64,000 nt of DNA from Candidatus Villigracilaceae bacterium (GTDB taxonomy: Bacteria > Chloroflexota > Anaerolineae > Anaerolineales > Villigracilaceae), in contig JAPKMP010000005.1 in the NCBI GenBank assembly GCA_026645935.1, positions 146,855 to 210,854 of the forward strand, in the 5' to 3' direction. The notes under the pieces are model-generated. The model worked only from the letters and a program-made list of their open reading frames with translations. It had not been told where the DNA came from and did not search any database. A program made the translations under genes and the position numbers. Positions within the stretch are counted from its first letter, which is position 1; each line of letters opens with the position of its first letter. Shown piece after piece: positions 25,617 through 32,367 of this stretch.

Positions 25617-26549
25617 CTAACTATCGAGACCGAGTTCGGCGGGGTCGCGCCCGGCATCGGGAAAGAAGAGCGGCGCGCCATATTTGTCCACGCCGAATTG
25701 ACCGATCACTTCCTGCGTGGCGGCGTCCACCATGAAGTTGGCGAAAGCAAGGCCACCCTCGTAGTTGATCTGGTCAGACTTATCCGGGTTGACGGTAATG
25801 ACGTGATAGACGTTCAACAAACCGGTTTCGCCTTCCACCAGGATCTCAAGCTGATAATTATCTTTATTGGCAAGGTAGGTGGCGCGGTCGGTGAGGATGT
25901 AGGCTTCCTTTTCAGAGGCGACGATCATCGAAGCGCCCATGCCCTGACCGGTTTCTGTGTACCATGCCTGTCCTGCAGGTTCGAGACCGGCGGCTTTCCA
26001 GAGCGCAAGTTCCTTCTTGTGCGTGCCGGAGTCATCGCCGCGGGTGATGAACGGAGCACCTGCATTGAAGATCGCGGTGAAGGCTTCAGCAGCCGTTGCC
26101 ATACCTTTGATGCCAGCCGGGTCTGAAGCAGGACCCACGATCACAAAGTCATTGTGCATGACGAGGAAACGATCTGTTCCGTGACCGGCTTCCATGAACG
26201 CGACCTCGGAAGCAGGCGCGTGGACGAGCAATACATCGGCATTGCCTTCTTCGCCCATTTTCATCGCTTCACCAGAGCCGACGGCAATGGTTTGCACGGT
26301 ATAGCCGCTCTGTTCTTCGAACATCGGCACAAGAATATCGAGCAAGCCAGAATCCTGTGTGGAGGTGGTAGTGGCGAGGATGATGTTTGGGTTGGCGGGG
26401 GCGGCGGCTTCTGTCGGAACTTCGGCGGCTGGTGCTTCGGTAGCAGGAGCTTCTGTCGGCGCTTCGGTGGCAGGCGCGCCGCATGCAGCCAGCAAAACAG
26501 CGAGAGCGAGCAATAGAGACAAAAGAGCCTTGCGTGTTGGGTGTTTCAT
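25617..26549 (-). CDS. tupA: Tungstate-binding lipoprotein TupA
   Basis: 310 residues from the ATG at 26549, which has AAAGGA upstream. A lipobox LLAACG is followed by an Ala/Pro/Thr/Glu linker with APATEAP repeats, then the binding domain starting IILATTTSTQDSGLLD, the TupA signature (TTTS binds the oxyanion). Later blocks FITRGDDSGTHKKELALW and YTETGQGM also fit. It is placed upstream of modA rather than next to its partner tupB. Confidence 0.9.
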   Translation of the reverse strand: MKHPTRKALLSLLLALAVLLAACGAPATEAPTEAPATEAPAAEVPTEAAAPANPNIILATTTSTQDSGLLDILVPMFEEQSGYTVQTIAVGSGEAMKMGEEGNADVLLVHAPASEVAFMEAGHGTDRFLVMHNDFVIVGPASDPAGIKGMATAAEAFTAIFNAGAPFITRGDDSGTHKKELALWKAAGLEPAGQAWYTETGQGMGASMIVASEKEAYILTDRATYLANKDNYQLEILVEGETGLLNVYHVITVNPDKSDQINYEGGLAFANFMVDAATQEVIGQFGVDKYGAPLFFPDAGRDPAELGLDS

Positions 26550-26623
26550 TTGTTTTTCCTTTCGAGGATAAGATTTCATAAAACAATTAAGGAAATCCTT
26601 AATTGAAAATGTAAAATAAAAAA

Positions 26624-27598
26624 TTAGACCGGCACCACTTCCCCGCTGTGGCGGGAGTCATAGCCTGTCAATGACGACAGCAATGCGCGAAAGTCAGCGG
26701 TCTGGATGTAATCGAATAGCGGATTGAGATTCCTTTCCTGTTCACGCGGCAGGACGAGATCGTAACGTTCCTCAAAGAGCGGGATAAAGTCCAATTCTTT
26801 CTGATGAGCCGCCGCCTGCAAACCGAGAGATACATCCGCCTTGTTTTGGGAAATCAAATTTGCCGCCTCACTATGTGTTTTGACCTGGTTCTCGTACCCG
26901 GATATTTTCTCCACTGGGATTCTTAGCCTGCGCAATTCAGCATCCAGCCACAGGCGGGTCCCCGATCCGCGATTGCGATTCACAAAACGGACATTCGGTT
27001 TGGCGATATCCGTTACCCTTTTGATGCCTTTGGGATTTCCGCCTGCCAGCATCAACCCTTGCACGCGGTACGCAAGCGTGATGACTTCCACGTCGCGGTC
27101 TGGAAAGAGATGTTTTACAAAAGGCGTGTTGTATTCGCCGCTTTCATCCAGCAAATGCGAGCCGCTGATCTGGCATAGCCCCTGCCGTAAATTAACCAAC
27201 CCATCCAGCGAGCCGACGGGCAGGCTCAGCAGGTTGAAATGTTTGGTGAGATGGTCGGTCACATTCTCAAGCGCAATATCATGGCTGCCGGAAAAGATGA
27301 GCGAGAGTTTTCGGCTCTTGGGCAGAACGATCTCCTGTAGTAGCAATGCATCTGCCTTTGCCCGGTAGAACTTCTCCGTTACCTTGCCTGTCTTGCGGAT
27401 CTCGCTAATCTCGATCAGCCCGGCAGACTCAAGCGCAAGGATGTGATGACGCACCCAGGCGGGCGACTGTTTCAAGGTCCGCGCAAGAAGCGTGAGCGTG
27501 GCAGGAGCCGCCATTAACAGCCGCAGGATATCCATGCGGCGCGAATCCGCAAGCAGCTTTATCTTGTCGAACGAGTTGATGGGGCTGACGGTTTTCAT
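26624..27598 (-). CDS. ArsR-type HTH regulator fused to a periplasmic-binding-protein-like sensor
   Basis: 324 residues. An N-terminal winged helix (about 10-85, DILRLLMAAPATLTLLARTLKQSPAWVRHHILALESAGLI) is followed by a binding-protein-like domain (about 95-310) with FSGSHDIALENV, LAGGNPKGI and NRNRGSGTRLWLD, the last resembling the oxyanion loop of molybdate/tungstate sensors. It lacks a signal peptide, so sensing is cytoplasmic. It heads the tup/mod cluster with 75 nt before the transporter start and should control it in response to tungstate or molybdate (inference). Confidence 0.8.
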   Translation of the reverse strand: MKTVSPINSFDKIKLLADSRRMDILRLLMAAPATLTLLARTLKQSPAWVRHHILALESAGLIEISEIRKTGKVTEKFYRAKADALLLQEIVLPKSRKLSLIFSGSHDIALENVTDHLTKHFNLLSLPVGSLDGLVNLRQGLCQISGSHLLDESGEYNTPFVKHLFPDRDVEVITLAYRVQGLMLAGGNPKGIKRVTDIAKPNVRFVNRNRGSGTRLWLDAELRRLRIPVEKISGYENQVKTHSEAANLISQNKADVSLGLQAAAHQKELDFIPLFEERYDLVLPREQERNLNPLFDYIQTADFRALLSSLTGYDSRHSGEVVPV

Positions 27599-27669
27599 CT
27601 ATACAGGTAAGGGAAATCTTAGCCGTGAGTCTACCGGTTAAAGGAATGTGAGTCAAGCATGATTTTTAT

Positions 27670-27699
27670 TTGACATTTATCTTCCCTCCGTGTTATAAA
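27670..27699 (+). promoter_or_regulatory. Promoter of the SAM-I riboswitch transcript
   Basis: TTGACA (27670-27675), 18-nt spacer, TATAAA (27694-27699). A start near 27706 puts the aptamer at the very 5' end. Confidence 0.7.
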
Positions 27700-27719
27700 A
27701 CGCAGACAAGAAACGGATA

Positions 27720-27815
27720 GACTCATCCAGAGAGGCTGAGGGACCGACCCGATGAAGCCTCGGCAACCGTTCAAGCGGTGCCAATTTCGGCAGACAACTG
27801 TCTGGGAGATGAGAG
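27720..27815 (+). ncRNA. SAM-I (S-box) riboswitch
   Basis: The conserved order is complete: CTCATCCAGAGAGG, CTGAGGGACCGACCCGATGA, AGCCTCGGCAACCG, GGTGCCAATTTCGGCAGA and the closing GAGATGAG that pairs with CTCATC. S-adenosylmethionine should stabilise it and let the following terminator form, turning off the SnoaL-like gene and metH when methionine/SAM is ample. Confidence 0.95.
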
Positions 27816-27838
27816 AGGAAACATGCCTTACAAAAGCG

Positions 27839-27862
27839 CCTCTCTTCAGGAGAGGTTTTTTT
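27839..27862 (+). terminator. Terminator of the SAM-I riboswitch
   Basis: CCTCTC (27839-27844) pairs with GAGAGG (27850-27855) around a 5-nt loop, followed by seven Ts. The sequence GAGATGAGAGAGG just upstream could pair with its 5' arm as the antiterminator. Confidence 0.85.
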
Positions 27863-27879
27863 GTTGTATAAGGAGATGT

Positions 27880-28311
27880 ATGTCGGTTAATAACAGAGTG
27901 TTAATTCAAGAATTGATCGCCAAATTCGCGAATAGCTTCGACCTGAAAGATTGGTCTGGATTGCAATCCTGCTTCACCGAATCCATTTATACGGATTATT
28001 CCGACCTGCGCGGAACGCCGCCCCAAACTGTTTCCGCTGCGGATTATGTCAAATCGCGTCGCGAGTCGCTCGATCATTTGAAACTGCATCACTTGGTCAG
28101 CAATTATGAAGTGGACTTCGCCGACTCAAACTCCGCCTCCTGCCGCGCTTCGATGATCGTCTGGCGCAAATCTGAGACAGAAGAGTTTACTTCGCACTGT
28201 ATTTACATCTTTCAACTGACGAAACAGGATTCGGATTGGAAGATCAGCGGCATTGCGCAGAAAGTCTTATGGAACGAAGGGATTTCGTCTATTCATAAAG
28301 GCGCGAAATAA
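27880..28311 (+). CDS. SnoaL-like (NTF2-fold) protein
   Basis: 143 residues from the ATG at 27880, with AAGGAGAT 6 nt upstream; the open frame continues upward through the riboswitch but that is not coding. The fold pattern ELIAKFANSFDLKDWSGLQSCFTESIYTDYSDLRG to GIAQKVLWNEG is that of SnoaL_4-like proteins. No signal peptide. It lies first in a SAM-riboswitch transcript ahead of metH, so a link to methionine or one-carbon metabolism is suggested, but no reaction can be named. Confidence 0.75.
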   Translation: MSVNNRVLIQELIAKFANSFDLKDWSGLQSCFTESIYTDYSDLRGTPPQTVSAADYVKSRRESLDHLKLHHLVSNYEVDFADSNSASCRASMIVWRKSETEEFTSHCIYIFQLTKQDSDWKISGIAQKVLWNEGISSIHKGAK

Positions 28312-28370
28312 AAAGAAAAATCTGCTCAATCCGCGCAAACTACGGATGAGACTCTAGGAGAACTTACTTA

Positions 28371-31300
28371 ATGACCCAACGCAAATACACCAACCGCCGT
28401 TACCTCGACGCCCTCGAAAAGAAAGTACTTGTCTTCGATGGCGCAATGGGAACGAGCCTGCAAGTGCAAAACCTGACTGCCGAACATTTCGGCGGCGAGC
28501 AATACAACGGCTGCAACGACTACCTCGTCATCTCGTATCCGCAAGCCGTGGAAAAAGTCCATCGCTCGTTCCTCGAAGTCGGCGTGGATGTGCTCGAGAC
28601 GGACACCTTCCGCTCCAACCGCATCACGATGGCTGAATATAAATTGCAGGATCGCGTGATTGAACTTAATGAAACCGCGGCAAGTCTTGCGCGTCGGCTT
28701 GCTGATGAATATGCCGGGAAGACAGGTCAGCCTCGTTTTGTTGCAGGTTCGATTGGACCTTCGGGCAAACTTCCCTCCACCAACGACCCCGAACTGTCCA
28801 ACGTCAGTTTTGATGAATTGGTTGATACCTTCCGCGAGCAGGCAGTCGGTCTGATTCGCGGCGGCGTGGATGTGCTGCTCATCGAAACCTCGCAGGACAT
28901 TCTCGAAGTCAAAGCCGCCATCATCGGTCTGCACAAAGCCATGGATGAGACTCAGGTCTGGTTGCCGATCCAGGCTCAGGTCACGCTTGATACGACCGGT
29001 CGCATGTTGCTCGGCACCGATATTAATGCATCCCTCGCCATCCTTGAAGGCATGGGCATCGACATCATCGGTCTCAACTGCTCCACCGGACCCGAGCACA
29101 TGCGCGAGCCCATCCGCATCCTCGGCGAAAATTCCACGCTGCCCGTTTCGTGCATCCCCAACGCCGGTCTGCCGCTCAACGTGGATGGTCAAGCCGTGTA
29201 TCCGCTCGAGCCCGAGCCGTTCGCCAACGACCTCTACGAGTTTGTGACCAAGCACAACATTTCGATTGTGGGCGGATGTTGTGGCACGACGCCTGAACAT
29301 CTTAAACAGCTGATTCAAAAACTGGATGCGCATCCTCATCCCAAGCGACCGGGTCAATCTACGCCTCAGCTTGCCTCTGCCATGTCAGCGATCGCCATGC
29401 GACAGGATCCGCCCCCCACCCTGCTCGGCGAGCGCCTCAACGCGCAAGGCTCGCGCAAGTTCAAACGGCTCCTGCTCGAAGAAGATTACGATGGAATTTT
29501 GGAGATCGCCCGCGAGCAAGTGGACTTCGGCGCGCACGCCCTCGACATCTCCTGCGCCGTCACCGAACGCCCCGACGAAGCCGAACTCATGCGCAAGGTC
29601 GTCAAGAAACTCGAGATGGGCGTGGATGTGCCATTGGTCATTGACTCCACTGAACTCGACGTTCTCGAAATCGCATTGAAGACCGCACCCGGACGTTGTC
29701 TCATCAACTCGACCCATCTCGAATCGGGTCGCGACAAAGCCGACAAGATTTTCAAACTCGCCAAAGACCATAATGCCGCAGTCATCGTATTGACCATTGA
29801 CGAAAACGGCATGGCAAAGACCCGCGAAAAAAAACTCGAGGTCGCCAAACGCATCTACGACATCGCCGTCAACGACCACGGACTCAAGCCCGAAGATCTG
29901 GTCTATGATGCCTTGACCTTCACCCTCGCCACTGGCGACCAGGAATTTATCGAATCCGCCATCGAAACCATCGAAGGAATTCGCCTCATCAAGCAGAATT
30001 TACCCGGCGTGATGGCATCTCTCGGCGTGAGCAACCTGTCGTTCGGTTTTGCGCCGCACGCCCGCCCGGTCTTGAACTCGGTCATGCTCTATCACTGCGT
30101 GCAGGCTGGCTTAGACATGGCAATCGTGAATCCTGCCCACGTCACGGCGTATCCTGACATTTCACAGGAAGAAAAAGACCTCGCTGAAGATTTGATCTTC
30201 AACCGGCGTGCAGACTCATTGCAGCGCTACATCGAACACTACGAAAAGGTCACCCCCACCACCGAAGCGACGCTCGCCGACCCCACCGAAGGCATGACCC
30301 CCGAACAACGCCTGCACTGGAAGATCGTCCACCGCAAGAAAGACGGCGTTGAGGCGGATATTGATGAGATCATCCATCGTGGCATATCCCCTCTCCCCTC
30401 GGGAGAGGGCAGGGTGAGGGAGAAGGTTTTCAGCTCAAATCCTCCTGTCCCAGATGCCTTACTGGAGCGTGTTCGTGAACTGAGCCGAGAAGCAACTGAT
30501 GCTGAACAGTTAATATGGAAACTGCTTCGCAACCGCGGAGTTCATGATGCGAAATTTCGACGACAGCATCCAATTGCCGGTTATATTCTCGACTTTTATT
30601 GTCACGAAGCTAAACTGGCAATTGAGCTGGATGGAAGTGGTCATCTGGAAGATGGCCAAGCAAAATATGACGATGAACGCACAAGGATTTTGAATGAACA
30701 AGGTATTCGAGTTTTAAGATTTTGGAACAGCGATGTTTTGAAAAACACAGAGTCTGTCTTGAACGAAATTTGGATGGCTCTGGAAGAGGCTTCTGCCACC
30801 TCCCTCATCCCCAACCCTTCCCCCGAGGGGGGAAGGGAGTCAGAGTTCCCCTCTCCTTCGGGAGAGGGGTTAGGGGTGAGGGCACGGCAGCACGAAACCG
30901 CCGTCCACACCCTGAACAACGTCCTGCTCCCCGCCATGAAAGAAGTCGGCGACAAGTTCGGCGCGGGTGAATTGATCCTGCCCTTCGTGCTCCAATCCGC
31001 CGAAGTGATGAAGAAGACGGTCGCCCATCTCGAGAATTATCTCGAAAAGATGGAAGGCGTGACCAAAGGCACAGTCGTGATTGCGACAGTCTATGGTGAC
31101 GTGCATGATATTGGCAAGAACCTCGTCAAAACGATTCTCGCCAACAACGGCTACACCGTCATTGATCTCGGCAAGCAGGTCCCTGCAGAGACGATCATCA
31201 CCAAGGCTGTCGAAGCCAATGCGACAGCGATTGGACTCTCTGCGTTACTTGTGTCAACGTCAAAGCAAATGCCGCTCATCGTCAACGAACTCCATCGCCG

Positions 31301-32366
31301 CGGACACAAGATCCCCGTACTCATCGGTGGTGCCGCGATCAACCGTCGCTTCGGCAGGCGCATCCTCCAAACCGAAGGCGGCGATTTCTACGATCCCGGC
31401 GTCTTCTACTGCAAAGATGCCTTTGAAGGTCTTGAAACGATGGACATCCTAATCAACGACGAGAAGCGCCCCGAACTCCTTGCCAAAACGGTCAAGGAAT
31501 CGGAAATGGAATTAGGTCGCGCAAACACAAAGGTTGTCGAACGTTTAAACGTTCAACGTTCCAACATTACTCCTGCTCCCTTAACCCTCCCACCCTCCAA
31601 ATTCGGAATGCGCGTCGTCAAAAACATGCCGCTGGAGATCGTCTTCACGCATCTCAACATCAATGAGCTGTATCGTCTTTCCTGGGGCGCCAAGAACACC
31701 CACGGCGAGGAATGGGAGAAGCTAAAAGCCGAATTCGACGCGCGCCTGCTCCGGATGAAGAAAGAAGCGCTGCGCGAGAAGTGGCTGAATCCACAGGGCG
31801 TGTACGGGCTCTTCCCCGCACAATCCGAAGGTGATGACCTGATCGTCTACAATCCCGAAAATCTCGACCAGGTGTTGACGCGGTTCTCCTTCCCGCGCCA
31901 GCCGTACGATGAACATCTCTGCCTCGCGGACTATTACGCTTCGGTTGAGTTCGGCCAGATGGATGTGGTTGCCTTCCAGGTGGTCACGGTTGGGCAGGCC
32001 GCCAGCGATCGTTTCGACAAACTGCAAGCCGCGCACGATTACACCGAAGCCTATTTCACCCACGGACTCGGCGTCCAAACCGCCGAAGCCACTGCCAACT
32101 ATTTGCACGAACACCTGCGCCGCGAGATGGGCATCCCCGAGAATCAAGGCAAACGCTACTCGTGGGGCTACCCCGCCATCCCTGAGTTGGAGGATCATCA
32201 GAAGATCTTCGAATTGCTGCCAGCCGTCACTCAGGAATTGGGCATGAGCCTCAGCCCGTCATACCAGTTGATCCCCGAACAATCCACCGCGGCGATCATC
32301 GTCCATCACCCCAAAGCCAAGTATTACTCGGTTAGTGAAAGCCGCGTCGAGCAGTTGATGAAATGA
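28371..32366 (+). CDS. metH: B12-dependent methionine synthase MetH with an inserted DUF559 domain
   Basis: 1331 residues; natural MetH would be about 1165 without the insert. Order: homocysteine domain (about 10-330, zinc Cys in GGCCGTTPEH), pterin-binding domain (345-625, NAQGSRKFKRLL), start of the four-helix cap (about 640-670), then an inserted block (about 672-837), rest of the cap (LNNVLLPAMKEVGDKFG), cobalamin domain with GDVHDIGKN (about 908) and the reactivation domain (about 1010-1325, RYSWGYPAIPEL). The insert encodes a DUF559 nuclease-like domain between repeat-encoded linkers. The frame is unbroken and all catalytic motifs remain. Start has AGGAGAA upstream; controlled by the SAM-I riboswitch. 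Linker at about 1050-1080 holds a short tandem repeat. Confidence 0.95.
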   Translation: MTQRKYTNRRYLDALEKKVLVFDGAMGTSLQVQNLTAEHFGGEQYNGCNDYLVISYPQAVEKVHRSFLEVGVDVLETDTFRSNRITMAEYKLQDRVIELNETAASLARRLADEYAGKTGQPRFVAGSIGPSGKLPSTNDPELSNVSFDELVDTFREQAVGLIRGGVDVLLIETSQDILEVKAAIIGLHKAMDETQVWLPIQAQVTLDTTGRMLLGTDINASLAILEGMGIDIIGLNCSTGPEHMREPIRILGENSTLPVSCIPNAGLPLNVDGQAVYPLEPEPFANDLYEFVTKHNISIVGGCCGTTPEHLKQLIQKLDAHPHPKRPGQSTPQLASAMSAIAMRQDPPPTLLGERLNAQGSRKFKRLLLEEDYDGILEIAREQVDFGAHALDISCAVTERPDEAELMRKVVKKLEMGVDVPLVIDSTELDVLEIALKTAPGRCLINSTHLESGRDKADKIFKLAKDHNAAVIVLTIDENGMAKTREKKLEVAKRIYDIAVNDHGLKPEDLVYDALTFTLATGDQEFIESAIETIEGIRLIKQNLPGVMASLGVSNLSFGFAPHARPVLNSVMLYHCVQAGLDMAIVNPAHVTAYPDISQEEKDLAEDLIFNRRADSLQRYIEHYEKVTPTTEATLADPTEGMTPEQRLHWKIVHRKKDGVEADIDEIIHRGISPLPSGEGRVREKVFSSNPPVPDALLERVRELSREATDAEQLIWKLLRNRGVHDAKFRRQHPIAGYILDFYCHEAKLAIELDGSGHLEDGQAKYDDERTRILNEQGIRVLRFWNSDVLKNTESVLNEIWMALEEASATSLIPNPSPEGGRESEFPSPSGEGLGVRARQHETAVHTLNNVLLPAMKEVGDKFGAGELILPFVLQSAEVMKKTVAHLENYLEKMEGVTKGTVVIATVYGDVHDIGKNLVKTILANNGYTVIDLGKQVPAETIITKAVEANATAIGLSALLVSTSKQMPLIVNELHRRGHKIPVLIGGAAINRRFGRRILQTEGGDFYDPGVFYCKDAFEGLETMDILINDEKRPELLAKTVKESEMELGRANTKVVERLNVQRSNITPAPLTLPPSKFGMRVVKNMPLEIVFTHLNINELYRLSWGAKNTHGEEWEKLKAEFDARLLRMKKEALREKWLNPQGVYGLFPAQSEGDDLIVYNPENLDQVLTRFSFPRQPYDEHLCLADYYASVEFGQMDVVAFQVVTVGQAASDRFDKLQAAHDYTEAYFTHGLGVQTAEATANYLHEHLRREMGIPENQGKRYSWGYPAIPELEDHQKIFELLPAVTQELGMSLSPSYQLIPEQSTAAIIVHHPKAKYYSVSESRVEQLMK
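30387..30420. repeat. Left hairpin repeat of the metH insertion
   Basis: CCCTCTCCC (30389-30397) and GGGAGAGGG (30401-30409) form a 9-bp stem with a CTC loop, followed by CAGGGTGAGGG. Only one hairpin is present on this side. Confidence 0.85.
30799..30882. repeat. Right double-hairpin repeat of the metH insertion
   Basis: Two stems in tandem: CCCTTCCCCC/GGGGGAAGGG (30815-30837) and CCCCTCTCC-TTCG-GGAGAGGGG (30848-30869), bounded by CCCTCATCCCCAA and TTAGGGGTGAGGG. The same two-hairpin unit occurs inverted at 59394-59463. Confidence 0.88.
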
Positions 32367-32367
32367 T

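Larger units (their letters stand above)
30384..30882 (+). mobile_element. DUF559 nuclease unit flanked by hairpin repeats, inserted in metH
   Basis: Left flank 30387-30420 and right flank 30799-30882 are GC-rich palindromic repeats that translate as SPLPSGEG-like and NPSPEGGRE/SPSGEGLGVRAR linkers. Between them, about 125 codons encode a DUF559 domain: SREATDAEQLIWKLLRNRG, FRRQHPIAGYILDFYC, AIELDGSGH and RVLRFWNSDVL, with Asp, Glu and Asp placed as in PD-(D/E)XK nucleases. An in-frame GTG at 30414 could start it alone, but it has no stop. Calling it mobile is inference from the flanking repeats and the solo copy near 59.4 kb. Confidence 0.75.

Noticed and set aside
30384..30882. Intein-like splicing element in metH
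   Set aside because: No intein start Cys/Ser and no terminal His-Asn followed by Cys/Ser/Thr is present at the borders. The insert is a DUF559 domain with repeat-encoded linkers.
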